Origin: Rhodococcus globerulus NBRC 14531
Lineage (GTDB): Bacteria; Actinomycetota; Actinomycetes; Mycobacteriales; Mycobacteriaceae
DNA: 64,000 nucleotides
Assembly: GCF_001894805.1 (NCBI RefSeq)
Contig: NZ_BCWX01000009.1
Coordinates: 1 to 64,000 of the forward strand
Direction: 5' to 3'
The position numbers and the translations under genes were made by a program. Below the pieces are notes generated by a model. It saw nothing but the letters and a program-made list of their open reading frames with translations, searched no databases and was not told the DNA's origin. Shown here piece by piece: positions 1 through 9,533 of this stretch. How positions within the stretch are numbered: position 1 is the stretch's first letter; each line of letters opens with the position of its first letter.

Positions 1-180
1 TGCCGTTGCCGTCGATCGAGTCGCTTCGCTCCTCTCAATTCCGAATCTTCGTTTTCACCAATCGAATACATCGCAACGTCTGAACCGGTACCCGACACCC
101 GAACGAGGCTGGGGAGGAGGGGGAGGGTCACGAAAAGCGCCCCGTCTCGCGTCCACTGCCTCGTCATCATCATGCTCCCA

Positions 181-410
181 ATCATACACCCCGCCCACTA
201 AACCGCAAAACAACCCGAAAACACAAAACACCGAAACTATCACTACCACAACAACATTCGGTGTTCACAAAAACAGCATCGTGCATAACTCACGAATCCA
301 ACTCAACACCAACCGAATATCGAAACCTACTGACATACAACAACATTCAAAAACACCTAAAACGAGCCCCACAACACCCCCACCCGCCCCGGCACCACTC
401 CCCATTCAAT
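181..410. other. A/C-rich strand-biased non-coding stretch
   Basis: The + strand here is strikingly rich in A and C and poor in G and T, unlike the balanced GC-rich DNA around it. An 11-base word, CAACAACATTC, occurs twice (249-259 and 338-348). No convincing gene covers it. The bias could be an untranslated leader, a degenerate repeat region or an origin-like segment; nothing seen decides between these. Confidence 0.4.
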
Positions 411-414
411 AATT

Positions 415-436
415 CCCGTCAGGCTCGCCTGACGGG
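415..436. repeat. Perfect 10-bp inverted repeat
   Basis: CCCGTCAGGC is followed after 2 bases by its exact reverse complement. It sits about 60 bp upstream of the ATG at 495. It could be an operator for that gene or the stem of a terminator for something upstream; there is no long T run after it. Confidence 0.6.
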
Positions 437-494
437 ACTGTCATAATCTCCGTACCAAGCCGAGATCGACGGGCTGCACCGAAGGGAAATTTCC

Positions 495-1499
495 ATGGGT
501 AGATTCAAACAAGCGACCCGCAAAAGATCTCAAGCCGACCGCCGGCGCCTTACCGAACCGGACGCGGTCGCAGCTCGCGCAATTGCATCGGCATTTATTC
601 CTGCCCAAGCCCGTGCTTCAGAACGTGCATCCGCCGCAAAGCTTCTGATCCCGTGGCAACGCGCACCAAGCGGAGTTCAACCGGGTAGCTCCGTCGATCT
701 TGACGACAAAGGATTTCCTGCCGCAGTCAGCGACTTCATCGGCACCGAGACTCTCGTACTGCACCATTCCCTCTTCCCCGCGATGAGCGCGGCGGAGAAT
801 TTGACGACGGTAGCTCACCTCATCGACCAATGGGAACCAACAGGGAAGATGCGGACAATCTCGATAATCACGCTTTGCCGATCTGCGCTCGAGTCTGCAT
901 CCCGCGCCGTGTGGGTGCTCTGCGAGCCAGACCGCGACGAACGCCGCAGCCGGGCGCTGAGGATTACGCGGGAAGAAGTGCAACGCCACAAGAAATATGT
1001 CACCGAACAGGTAAATCGATTGGACAAAGCCGCTGCGAACTCCGCCAGCGCGCCGATGGCGTTTGAGACACCCGCCTACTTGATCGAGCTCAAGACGCAG
1101 AAACGCAACGCAGAATCCGTGATGCAAACACTGATCGATTCCGGGGTCAAAGGCGCACTCACCATGGAACAGACCATCGACGCGGCGGCCGAATGGATCG
1201 ATGCCAACAGGCTAGTGAAGTCAGGCCGGCCGATGGCCAACCTGACACGCGAAAAATATTCGATCGCATCAGGTATCGCACACGGATCAACCTGGCCGAC
1301 ACGATACCTACTCGGAGCCACCGATCTGACCAGCGTCGTCGCAGACCTGCTCTACGCCTCCCTCACCACTACAGAGGCCGCAATCACCCTCTGGGAAACA
1401 CACGCCTCAGTAGACCCACGCGTCGGACGGAAATGCCCACAACACCTTCGACAAGCCGCACGCCAACTCCACCCACGCTACGCATCGGCGAGTTCCTAG
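495..1499 (+). CDS. Uncharacterised 334-aa protein
   Basis: This is an intact reading frame with ATG at 495 and a GAAGGG ribosome-binding site 8 bases upstream. The first 30 residues are basic. The middle (about residues 105-175) is helical and charged with many Arg/Glu, and the C-terminal third contains alternating hydrophobic helices, but there is no clear membrane segment or signal peptide. I do not recognise a family. The next gene, 95 bp downstream on the same strand, encodes a predicted nuclease, so the two may form a small operon; a role in defence is only an inference from that neighbour. Confidence 0.65.
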   Translation: MGRFKQATRKRSQADRRRLTEPDAVAARAIASAFIPAQARASERASAAKLLIPWQRAPSGVQPGSSVDLDDKGFPAAVSDFIGTETLVLHHSLFPAMSAAENLTTVAHLIDQWEPTGKMRTISIITLCRSALESASRAVWVLCEPDRDERRSRALRITREEVQRHKKYVTEQVNRLDKAAANSASAPMAFETPAYLIELKTQKRNAESVMQTLIDSGVKGALTMEQTIDAAAEWIDANRLVKSGRPMANLTREKYSIASGIAHGSTWPTRYLLGATDLTSVVADLLYASLTTTEAAITLWETHASVDPRVGRKCPQHLRQAARQLHPRYASASS

Positions 1500-1594
1500 C
1501 CCCTGCCTGAGGCGGGATAAATGGAACAACTGCTGGTGGTGCAAGCGCACACATGGTGATTACTTTCTGCGATGACGACTGAAAGGCTATTGAA

Positions 1595-3313
1595 TTGAGC
1601 GTGGACTGGGACAAGATCGGGAAGGACGACTTCGAAAGAATCGTCGAGACGCTGCTGACGCGGAAGTGGCAGGGCATTGCGACAGTGACCTGCCCGGACG
1701 GGCGGGGCGGTGACGGCGGAATCGACGTCGAAGTTCGACAGAGTGATCGCCGGCGCATCCACCAGTTGAAGTACTTCCCAGACGGATTCTCCGGAGATAA
1801 GAAGACAACCCGCCACAAACAGATTCGCAACTCATTCGAACGAGCGACGAAGCTGTCGCCGCCCCCATCCGAGTGGATTCTCGTGATCCCCGCAAAGCTC
1901 ACTCCTGGCGAACGAACATTCGTTGAGGGATTAGGAGGACCCGACCGGCCGCCCGTCACCATTCTCGACCGTGTGGGATTGGACGTCCTGATTGCCGAGT
2001 TTCCGGACGTCTATCGTTACCTCCGGCGCGATCACCTGCGACCTGAAGTCGAGTTGTATCGTCTCGAAACGGAGACGCTCACCGGCAGTTCCAAACCGCT
2101 CACCCGCCGGATACTGGACCTCGGAGCACAAGCAGACTCCACCGACCTCTTCTGGGCCACCGACTTTTCCCGGGTAGGCGACAAAGTTACCTACACGGTC
2201 CGCCCCAAAGACACTGACGCTCATAAGAAAAGCCCCATCACCGTGAGCTTCGACAGCGTCTTCGGCCCTGAACACGACGATGTGCGCAGAAAATTTGAGC
2301 AGTCGATGAATTTCGGCGCCTCCGGAGCAATCGTGCTACCGCCGCACGTCGTCAACAACATGGTGATCCGGGGGCCCCAAGCCATTGCCGGTACACCCGG
2401 CAATGTCACGGTCCGGATGGAGCCACTCAACGACAACCCTGCGGTCGGCGAGTTCGCTGAGCTTCGCTTCTTCGGCACCGACGGGACACTCAGGTCAGCG
2501 CACGAAGGTCGAATCACGTACATCAACCACGGATCAGTCGGCTACTCACTCGAAATCTCGTTCTACGAGCACCTAGAGGTTGAGCTTTTGGCTCCGATCA
2601 GCACAGGGGGATCGGGAGAATCCCGTCTCTCGTACAATTTTCACAGAATTCGCCCCAAGGATGCACTAGCTGTTCTCGACCTCCTCGATTCGTTGCGGTC
2701 GCCCGGGATCTTCAAGGTCTACATCAAAGACGACTTCCTGGCATCCCATCAAACCAACGGGGAGCCGACCGACCCGGCACTGGAACAAGAACTCGCCGAG
2801 ATATACGGCATCGCACTCGATCTCAGCGTGGTACAGGAATTCTGCAACCACTCCTTCGCAATTCCGGAAGAAATAACCCCCTGGGAGCGGGTGAACCTGC
2901 GCGTCGCGCGGATCATCATCGACGGACACCTCACAGCCTCACCCCGAATCACCAACTGGACTGCGCCTCTGTCCGGTTTGGACTCACCGAAACTACGCAC
3001 ACAGCTCACAGAAAGCGGCCCCGCTCACTTCACGTGGAAGGATTTCACGCTCAAGCTGGGATCCAAGGAACTCGCTCTCGGCGATGCCGGGGTCATCCAC
3101 GGGTCGGCGAAGGTAGTCAATTCAGAGGAAGCTCTCGCGGCCTTGGACGCCGGCACTGCAAGAGGATTCCGGATCAAATTCGAACCCCAGGAAGATCGAT
3201 ACTTCCTGATCTATCTCCTCGGACAAGGACCAGAACTGAAGGACCGCATGATCGCCAAGTGGACACTGCCCGGCTTCACACAACCCGGAACGGAAAAAAC
3301 AAACCGCAATTGA
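1595..3313 (+). CDS. Mrr-like restriction endonuclease-domain protein
   Basis: This is a 572-aa protein. The first 60 residues hold a PD-(D/E)XK nuclease core of the Mrr type: an early Glu (FERIVETLL), the GGDGGIDVEV segment with the metal-binding Asp, and the QLK motif (IHQLKYF) at about residue 53. Such domains usually cut DNA, often modified or foreign DNA. The remaining 450 residues are not recognised and probably carry target recognition or signalling. The start is TTG at 1595, with AAAGG 8 bases upstream, because the conserved domain begins immediately. The gene follows an uncharacterised gene on the same strand. No methyltransferase or helicase partner lies nearby, so it would act as a solitary nuclease or a two-gene system. 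Confidence 0.75.
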   Translation: MSVDWDKIGKDDFERIVETLLTRKWQGIATVTCPDGRGGDGGIDVEVRQSDRRRIHQLKYFPDGFSGDKKTTRHKQIRNSFERATKLSPPPSEWILVIPAKLTPGERTFVEGLGGPDRPPVTILDRVGLDVLIAEFPDVYRYLRRDHLRPEVELYRLETETLTGSSKPLTRRILDLGAQADSTDLFWATDFSRVGDKVTYTVRPKDTDAHKKSPITVSFDSVFGPEHDDVRRKFEQSMNFGASGAIVLPPHVVNNMVIRGPQAIAGTPGNVTVRMEPLNDNPAVGEFAELRFFGTDGTLRSAHEGRITYINHGSVGYSLEISFYEHLEVELLAPISTGGSGESRLSYNFHRIRPKDALAVLDLLDSLRSPGIFKVYIKDDFLASHQTNGEPTDPALEQELAEIYGIALDLSVVQEFCNHSFAIPEEITPWERVNLRVARIIIDGHLTASPRITNWTAPLSGLDSPKLRTQLTESGPAHFTWKDFTLKLGSKELALGDAGVIHGSAKVVNSEEALAALDAGTARGFRIKFEPQEDRYFLIYLLGQGPELKDRMIAKWTLPGFTQPGTEKTNRN

Positions 3314-3666
3314 TCAAATAATGTTGCTGGTAACGCAACACGAGAGGACCAGGACGCAGATCCCGGAAATCGCGGTCGGCGAGCTGTGCTGCAGATTCCC
3401 CAATACGTGGCGCGTTCATTCCCCGGGCGTAGTGCTCGAAGCCCTTGAGTGGATCCAGGGCACTCATCACTGCAGACAACGAATCGCCTACGCATTCAAG
3501 GCCGGCCCACAACCAGACTCTCGACTGGCATCGCCCACCGAACTAGTTCATTGGGGACGGCGGCAAAATAGCGCGCTGTACCTACTCCTGGAACCAGCTA
3601 CCGTTGAAATACGGTAACTGGCAAAGGATTATCTGTCTGGGTGCGCACCGGCCTTGCCCGTGCGGT
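3314..3666. other. Intergenic, no supported gene
   Basis: A 98-codon open frame (3321-3617, +) begins just after the nuclease gene but has no recognisable domain or good ribosome-binding site, and I do not call it. Nothing else is seen. Confidence 0.5.
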
Positions 3667-4182
3667 TCAGCCCGTGGTGATGTTGACGACGCACTTGTCG
3701 ACGGCCTGAACCCGCTCGTCGCCTGCTGAAATCTTCAAGGGTGCATCACTTGCTTTGCTCCAGCTTCCACCGTTTCGTGCGCCACCAGTCGAGGCGTACG
3801 CGACATTGCCGTTGATTACCCACACGTCGGAGCGGTTCTTGGTCTTTCCCGCGCCATCGACTGTGGTCGCCCCGTAGAAGGTGAGCGGACCATCGGTGAT
3901 CACAGTTCCGTTGGTCAACCCATAGCCACTGGTCGATAGTCCGGAGCTAACGAGAGATGTCAGCTCTGCGCTGGCGGGAGCGCAACGAGGATCTGAAGCC
4001 GTCTTGGCTGCTGGGTTACCGGCCGATTCCGACGGAACTACCTTCGCGGTGGACGTCGGGGACGTTACGGCCACTGAAGTAGTCGAAATCGCGGTCGACG
4101 TCTTGTCACTACTTCCACATGCTGCGAGAAGAAGGGCACAGATGGCTGTGGCCGCGAACACGGCCGAACGAGTAATTTTCAC
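3667..4182 (-). CDS. Predicted secreted lipoprotein
   Basis: This 171-aa protein starts with GTG. It has a basic N-terminus (MKITR), a hydrophobic stretch and a clear lipobox (LLAAC) with the lipidated Cys at about residue 21, so it should be exported and anchored to the outer face of the membrane. A Ser/Thr-rich linker of about 30 residues follows, then a globular domain with two Cys residues (DPRCAPA and DKCVVN) that could form a disulfide. No enzymatic motif is seen. Proteins of this layout are common in mycolata envelopes; the function is unknown. Confidence 0.7.
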   Translation of the reverse strand: MKITRSAVFAATAICALLLAACGSSDKTSTAISTTSVAVTSPTSTAKVVPSESAGNPAAKTASDPRCAPASAELTSLVSSGLSTSGYGLTNGTVITDGPLTFYGATTVDGAGKTKNRSDVWVINGNVAYASTGGARNGGSWSKASDAPLKISAGDERVQAVDKCVVNITTG

Positions 4183-4456
4183 AGGATGATCAAACCAGAC
4201 TTGCCGGTCGCAAATCTCGTATGTCCTTTACGGTGCCCGGACGGCTTATCCAGTCGTCAAGGGACTGTTAGGTGGCGCGACAAAAGTTAAGCACTGCGAG
4301 CAAAGTGATGCCGTTTCGGGCTCACGCACGACCGGCCCGAACATGTCGTGCCCGTCAGGACGAGGACCAAGACCGTCCAGCTGCTGACTCGCTGGGCGGT
4401 GGTGCGGTTAGGGTTTCCGATTGGGGCCTGTGAAGCTTTGAACCTGTCAGCCCCTC

Positions 4457-4822
4457 TCATGCCCACGCGGGACGCCATCGGGGATCAGTTACGACCACCC
4501 GAGGTGCCCCCGACGCTGCAATCAGCGCAGCACGGTGACGGCCGTCCACCCAGGAGCCTTCGCTCCCGACAGTCAGCGGCTGAGTGAAGAACTCCTCCCA
4601 CACACGACAATCCGGGCCGAACAGACCGCTCTGCTCACCGCACCGCACCCAATCGTCGAATTCCCAGTTGGCGGGTCGGACCCTGACCACCAGCACGCTC
4701 AGACGAGCAATCAACAACCAGTCAACCCACGGATACCCTTCATACAGTCGCCAGTTGTTCGACTCCACCACCGAACCGGCCACCTTCGGCAGAGTCGAGA
4801 CCGCCCGAACAACGAAATCCAC
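4457..4822 (-). CDS. Hypothetical protein with ParB-like DGRHRA motif
   Basis: A 121-aa frame, rich in Trp, with no signal peptide. Near the C-terminus it contains WVDGRHRAAL, which resembles the GxHR box of ParB/Srx-type nucleotide-binding proteins, but one short motif is not enough to assign that fold. It lies 59 bp downstream of the BldC-like regulator on the same strand and is probably co-transcribed with it. Confidence 0.5.
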   Translation of the reverse strand: MDFVVRAVSTLPKVAGSVVESNNWRLYEGYPWVDWLLIARLSVLVVRVRPANWEFDDWVRCGEQSGLFGPDCRVWEEFFTQPLTVGSEGSWVDGRHRAALIAASGAPRVVVTDPRWRPAWA

Positions 4823-4881
4823 GAAAGGTTCTCCTCTCCATGACCTACGGCAGTGCCGGGCTCGGAGCCTTGGGCTTGGAC

Positions 4882-5244
4882 TCAGTCAGTTTTCGGGCAA
4901 CTGAGTGCGCGCAGGAGAGCATGAATTTCCGCGCGGCGGTAACGGCGGTGCCCACCGACAGTCGTAATGTATCCAATTTTTCCTTCGATGGCCCAGCGGC
5001 CGACGGTTTTCGGGGTGACGTGGAAAAGCGCAGCGACGTGTCCCGGGGTCAGAAACTCATCGCCGCCGTCGGAGTCGCTGCCTGCAGCTGTCTGGGATTC
5101 ACTCCCCAACACGCCGGAAGAACCCTCCGACCAAGATAGTGCGGTAGCCTCCTCCACCGTCGGCTCATCACTCGCAGCAGCGGCCGGCGTTGCGGTGCTG
5201 ACCGTGGAGTCAAAGTCTTCGGCGGCATGACGACATGTGCTCAC
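4882..5244 (-). CDS. BldC-like MerR-type DNA-binding protein
   Basis: A 120-aa protein. Its last 55 residues form a compact winged HTH of the BldC/excisionase type (FLTPGHVAALFHVTPKTVGR, then GGHRRYRRAEI), which binds DNA and lacks a MerR effector domain. The first 60 residues are acidic and low in complexity, longer than classic BldC proteins of about 68 aa; a later start would remove them, but no better start codon with a ribosome-binding site was found. It is probably a transcriptional regulator of unknown target. Confidence 0.7.
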   Translation of the reverse strand: MSTCRHAAEDFDSTVSTATPAAAASDEPTVEEATALSWSEGSSGVLGSESQTAAGSDSDGGDEFLTPGHVAALFHVTPKTVGRWAIEGKIGYITTVGGHRRYRRAEIHALLRALSCPKTD

Positions 5245-5703
5245 TGTGATTTAGCTGTTTCTCTCGTGCCGATGATCATTCACCCACTCTGATGAGGGGC
5301 AGAAATTGTGCGCTTGGCTGCAGTGGTGAGAGGTCTGATCTTGGGCGCAGAACCATGTTCGAGCCGTGCCGACCAATGCTGGCAGGCCTGGCGAGGATTC
5401 GGCGGGCCGTGTCGCCTTGTTGGCCTTAGAGCCACGACATCAGCAGTCAACTGGCCTATATGCACACTAGATCTTTTCTGAAGTGCACGATCGAGCGGTG
5501 GGCGGATTATCGGTCAATATACGCGCTCAGATTGTCTGCCTATCGAGCATTGGCCACATTTCGCGCACACGTCAATGTTTCTTTGTCCAGCTCGCCCACC
5601 ACCGCCAAATCGATACCAGCGTGTAGCGGAAGCAAGGATATCGGAGTGCCGAGGCACCCCCTCCCTCCCAACACGTTTCGTATCGAACAACCAACAGCAG
5701 CCC
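5245..5703. other. Intergenic, no supported gene
   Basis: Short open frames on both strands show no known domains or good starts. The DNA separates the BldC-like gene from the 3' end of the decayed SDR gene. Confidence 0.5.
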
Positions 5704-6501
5704 TCAAATCGGACGCCGACTGGGGAGTCCGTATGCCCTGGCCGTCAATGTCTCCATAACTGTGCGTGGGAGCATCCGCTGCGCCAGGAGGACCACGGGT
5801 GCATTGCTTCCGACTGCGTAGACTGGGCGTGTGCGTTTTGCCTCGACGGCTTTCAGGACGGTTCTCGCCACGGTGTCTGGCGAAATGCCTTGTCCTTCTT
5901 TAGCGTCGAGCTTCGCGATCACAGTTGTGAAGTCGCGTTGATATGGAGAATGCGGTCCGCAGTATTTGGTGCGCCGTGTGGAGAGTCCGGTGTCGATCGA
6001 GCCGGGCTCGACGGTAGTGATGTCGATGCCGAACGGTTTCAGTTCGTAACGGGCTGCCGTCGAGAAGGCCTTGATCGCGGCTTTGGTTCCCGCGTACGAA
6101 GAGCGGTAGGCCAGGGGGAAGCTCGCCAGCATCGATCCGACGTTGACGACTGTGCCGCGCCCACGCACCCTCATGCCGGGTAGCACGCGCTGGGTCAGTT
6201 CCACCGGACCGAAGACGTTGAGCTGAAAAAGACGCCTCACGGCGTCAATGGGCAGCTCTTCGATTGGGCCGCATTGGCTTTCGCCCGCATTGTTGACCAA
6301 CACGTCGATGTCGATGTGTTGGAGGCGTTCACTCCACTTTCTGACGTAATCATCACTTATGATCAAGTCGTCAGTCAAGGGCGAATAAGAGTTTCTCGAC
6401 GAGTACCGAAACTCCTTCGTCCGACATGGACCGTAGAACGCTCGCGGATATGTGCGATGTGGGAGAGTCTCCACCGCGAGGACTTGGGGTACCTGATTCA
6501 C
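5704..6501 (-). pseudogene. SDR-family oxidoreductase lacking its N-terminus
   Basis: From about residue 65 onward this is a normal short-chain dehydrogenase: NNAG (VLVNNAGES), the catalytic Ser in NVGSMLAS, and the YxxxK pair in SSYAGTKAA. The TGxxxGxG nucleotide-binding motif that should open the protein is absent. The roughly 60 residues upstream are not SDR-like, and fragments suggestive of the missing part (MSDEGVSVLV) lie in another frame at 6371-6565. It is therefore read as frameshifted or decayed at its 5' end and probably inactive. It lies next to a TetR gene and may once have belonged to the catabolic cluster. Confidence 0.65.
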
Positions 6502-6574
6502 GCTCCTCCGGTCGCGCAGGCAGCCGAGGTGCCGGCGCCCTGCGCAGGCATCGGACTGTCACCATGCTGCGCCT

Positions 6575-7246
6575 CTAGGTGCCATCCGGTAGGACTGACG
6601 CCGGGGCGATGACGGTGTGCAACGCTCCACGGTAAGACTGTGGAAGGGCCTTGCTGCACAACTCTTCCGCCTCGCATGCAGGTACACCCAGCGCCCGGAG
6701 AACTCGTACGGTCGTTCGGTCGACGGTGCTCGCCTCGTCTCGATCCGAATCTTCAAGGAGCAAACGGCCCATCGACAACAGGGTGCCCGACACAAGAGCC
6801 AAGGCAAGTTCGGAGTCCTCGACGTCGAATCGTCCCTGTTTCGTCGCCGATTCGATGTCTCGGCGCGAGCGCGGCGCCAAACCTCGCTCGGACGCAACCA
6901 CTGCCGCTTCCGCGGTGAGCAGAACCCGACTCAGCTGCGGCTCCATTCGAAACAGGCGCCCGGACAGCCTGAAGGACTGCGTGAACTTCTCGACGGGATC
7001 ATCCAGGCCCACCGTGAGGGTATCGAGGTACGCGCCGACGGATTCCAGCGCCTCGTCGACGGCGGCGCTCCACAGTTCCTCTTTGCTGGCGAAATAATTG
7101 TAGAAGGATCCGTTGCCTACATCGGCAGCTTGGGTGATCTCCAGAACCGGCGCGTTGACGTTGCCATTTGCAACAAAATCCAGTGCGGCTCGGACGAGTG
7201 CCGCTCGGGTGCGAGCTTTGCGGCGTTCGACGCGGCTGTCCTCCAT
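6575..7246 (-). CDS. TetR-family repressor of the adjacent catabolic operon
   Basis: About 223 aa. The N-terminal 50 residues form the TetR DNA-binding domain (ARTRAALVRAAL, then GNGSFYNYFASKEELW); the rest is the ligand-binding domain. The start at 7246 is preferred over the ATG at 7297 because it has GGGAAG upstream and matches the family length. The gene is divergent from the extradiol dioxygenase operon, and two copies of a TGACGAT palindrome lie in the shared promoter region, so it very likely represses both directions until an aromatic intermediate binds. The ligand is unknown. Confidence 0.85.
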   Translation of the reverse strand: MEDSRVERRKARTRAALVRAALDFVANGNVNAPVLEITQAADVGNGSFYNYFASKEELWSAAVDEALESVGAYLDTLTVGLDDPVEKFTQSFRLSGRLFRMEPQLSRVLLTAEAAVVASERGLAPRSRRDIESATKQGRFDVEDSELALALVSGTLLSMGRLLLEDSDRDEASTVDRTTVRVLRALGVPACEAEELCSKALPQSYRGALHTVIAPASVLPDGT

Positions 7247-7304
7247 CACTTGATGCTTCCCTTCCGTCACGCAAGGAGCCCAGTCTAACGCCACCATAAC
7301 AAAA

Positions 7305-7318
7305 TGACGATTTCGTCA
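7305..7318. promoter_or_regulatory. TetR operator, proximal copy
   Basis: TGACGATTTCGTCA is a near-perfect 14-bp palindrome (one mismatched pair at the centre). It lies close to the TetR gene in the divergent promoter region, 44 bp centre to centre from a second copy. Confidence 0.75.
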
Positions 7319-7348
7319 AAAAGGGTTGACGCGGCCTCCTGCAATAAG

Positions 7349-7362
7349 TGACGATATCGTCA
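7349..7362. promoter_or_regulatory. TetR operator, operon-side copy
   Basis: TGACGATATCGTCA is a perfect 14-bp palindrome 20 bp upstream of the operon start codon. A TTGACG -35-like box lies at 7326-7331, so a bound repressor would cover the probable -10 region. Confidence 0.8.
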
Positions 7363-7382
7363 ACAGCTTCGGAGGATTCAAT

Positions 7383-8552
7383 ATGCCGACAGACATCAAC
7401 CCCCGGTCAGGCGTCGACGGCCACCAGAACATTCACGTCGACCAAGGATCATTGCCGGGTGAACATCCCGGGCGCGCCAGGAATCCGGTCATCAAGGTCC
7501 ACGACATCGCGTGGCTCGAGTTCCGGAAGCCGGATCTGGTCAAAGCACAAGCCTTTGCCGAGGCTTTCGGATTTTCGGTCACGCTACGTACGCCGGATGA
7601 ACTGCATTTGCGAGGTACCGATGTCGGTTCCCCGTGTGTGATCATCCGCAAGGGGGGCCGCTCGAGCTACGTCGGCGCGGCCTTCCTGGCCGCCGATGTC
7701 GCCGACGTGGTGAAACTGGCCGAGGCGGCCGATCGCCGCGTCGATCGACTTCCCGACGCCATCGGCGGGGTCGCGGTGAGCTTGACCGATCCGAGCGGTC
7801 AGGCAGTGCGGGTGGTCGCCGAAATCGACGGCGGGGCGCAACTGCCGCGACAGCAGGTGCACGCCCTGAACTTCGGTGTCTCGCACACCGCACCCCAGAT
7901 CGCTCCCCGACTGAACTCCACCCAGCGAACTCCGCGTGAACCTGCGCGAGTGGAACGACTGGGACACGTCGTTCTCCAGCGCACCCGCTACCTCGAGAAT
8001 CTCGACTGGTACCTCGAACACCTCGGGCTGATCGTGAGCGACTTCCTCTTCTACGACGGCCAACGCGAACGCGGTCCAGTGATGAGCTTCATTCGCTGCG
8101 ATCGCGGCGAGACCCCCACCGACCATCACACACTCGCCATGACGTTGGGCCCCTCGGACCGCTACGTGCACTCGGCGTACCAGGTGTGCGACCTCGACGC
8201 CATCGGGGCAGGCCACCGATACCTCACCGAACGCGGATACAAGCACTCGTGGGGCATCGGCCGCCACATCCAAGGCAGCCAGATATTCGACTACTGGCGG
8301 GACCCGGACGGTTTCCTCGTCGAACACTTCAGTGACGGCGACCTCTTCGATTCCTCCCTCGAACCGGGGTGGGCACCGATGACCGCAACAGGATTGGCCC
8401 AATGGGGACCACCTGTGAGCAAGGACTTCCTCGGCCTCGCTCCCGGCAAAGACGCTCTCCACGAACTCCGATCGATCATCTCGGCCCTACACCGCGACAA
8501 CGAATTCGACCCCGAACGCCTCCGCGGCCTGTTGAAAGTAGCCTCCTCATGA
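7383..8552 (+). CDS. Type I extradiol dioxygenase (VOC family)
   Basis: A 389-aa protein with two vicinal-oxygen-chelate modules. The C-terminal module has the expected 2-His-1-Glu metal site: His195 (RLGHVVL), His263 (YVHSAYQV) and Glu314 (GFLVEHFSD), so it should open a catechol-type ring beside the diol using Fe(II) and O2. A C-terminal tail of about 60 residues is extra. The ATG at 7383 is chosen because GGAGG lies 7 bases upstream; a TTG further upstream (7326) overlaps the promoter. First gene of the operon; its stop overlaps the next start (ATGA). The exact ring-cleavage substrate cannot be read. Confidence 0.85.
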   Translation: MPTDINPRSGVDGHQNIHVDQGSLPGEHPGRARNPVIKVHDIAWLEFRKPDLVKAQAFAEAFGFSVTLRTPDELHLRGTDVGSPCVIIRKGGRSSYVGAAFLAADVADVVKLAEAADRRVDRLPDAIGGVAVSLTDPSGQAVRVVAEIDGGAQLPRQQVHALNFGVSHTAPQIAPRLNSTQRTPREPARVERLGHVVLQRTRYLENLDWYLEHLGLIVSDFLFYDGQRERGPVMSFIRCDRGETPTDHHTLAMTLGPSDRYVHSAYQVCDLDAIGAGHRYLTERGYKHSWGIGRHIQGSQIFDYWRDPDGFLVEHFSDGDLFDSSLEPGWAPMTATGLAQWGPPVSKDFLGLAPGKDALHELRSIISALHRDNEFDPERLRGLLKVASS

Positions 8553-9487
8553 GCATCCCGGTCCTCCGCACCCCCGACGCCTGGTGGGTACAGCTACCCG
8601 CCGGCGCAGCACGCATCGACACCTCGGCAACGACCACGGCCGAACTGCTCAGCGATCGCACAGCAGTCGATGCCGCATCCAACAGCACAGACACCGTACC
8701 GCTCGAGACACTTGACCTGATTTCACCAGTCACCGCCCCGTGCCGGGTCGTCGCACAGATGACCAATTACGTTTCACACGTCAAGGATTCGGGCATGAAC
8801 CCCGACACGGTCCCGCTAACCTTCTTCCGGAAATCGTCCGGCTCGATCAGTGGACCCACGGACGCCATCGTCAAACCCGCACACGTGAATCTACTCGACT
8901 ACGAGGCGGAGATCGGACTCGTCATCGGAAAGCCGTTCCCTGTCGGCACTCCCGTGGACAACTCCACCGCCGCCGACCATATCGCAGCACTGGTGATCAC
9001 CAATGATGTGTCCGCCCGCGATGTTCAGTTGCCGAAAACACAGTTCTACGAGGCGAAGTCATACCCGACCTTCACTCCCGTCGGTCCGGTGCTGCTCATT
9101 CTCGAGGAAGGCGACTTCGCCCGTTTCGACAAGCTCCGACTGATGCTTCGCGTCAATGGTGAACTGCGACAGAACAGTACGGTCCGAGACATGATCTATC
9201 CGCCGTCAAAGGCGTTGGAGACCCTGAGCAAATTTCAACGCCTCGATGTCGGGGACTTGATTCTCACCGGCACACCCGGCGGAACGGCCCTCAAGGTGCC
9301 CGCCAAACCGATCGAGATCATCGGCGGGTTCTTACCGCCCGCGCTCAAATGGAAGCTGTTCTTCAACAAGCAGTCGGCCAATCCCCACTACTTGAAGGAC
9401 GGGGATGTGGTCGAAGTGAGCATCGCAACGGATGACTTCATGCTCGACCTCGGAATCCAGCGCACGAAGGTGAAGTACGCGCGATGA
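8549..9487 (+). CDS. Fumarylacetoacetate hydrolase-family enzyme
   Basis: A 312-aa protein. The C-terminal FAH fold is clear from the metal-binding Glu pair in DYEAEIGLVIG, the Asp in ITNDVSARDVQ, and the LDVGDLILTGTPGG segment. Members hydrolyse or hydrate acylpyruvates and ring-cleavage products. Start overlaps the dioxygenase stop by 4 bp, which implies translational coupling. In this operon it would process the ring-fission product made by the dioxygenase; whether it acts as a C-C hydrolase, hydratase or decarboxylase is open. Confidence 0.85.
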   Translation: MSIPVLRTPDAWWVQLPAGAARIDTSATTTAELLSDRTAVDAASNSTDTVPLETLDLISPVTAPCRVVAQMTNYVSHVKDSGMNPDTVPLTFFRKSSGSISGPTDAIVKPAHVNLLDYEAEIGLVIGKPFPVGTPVDNSTAADHIAALVITNDVSARDVQLPKTQFYEAKSYPTFTPVGPVLLILEEGDFARFDKLRLMLRVNGELRQNSTVRDMIYPPSKALETLSKFQRLDVGDLILTGTPGGTALKVPAKPIEIIGGFLPPALKWKLFFNKQSANPHYLKDGDVVEVSIATDDFMLDLGIQRTKVKYAR

Positions 9488-9533
9488 ATCTCGGGACAGG
9501 CGAAACTTTGCCTCGGCTCGGTACTTCCACTAC

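Noticed and set aside
3321..3617. 98-codon plus-strand ORF after the nuclease gene
   Set aside because: No domain, no good ribosome-binding site, and composition not clearly coding.
7584..8462. 292-codon minus-strand ORF
   Set aside because: Antisense shadow of the extradiol dioxygenase gene; no recognisable protein pattern.
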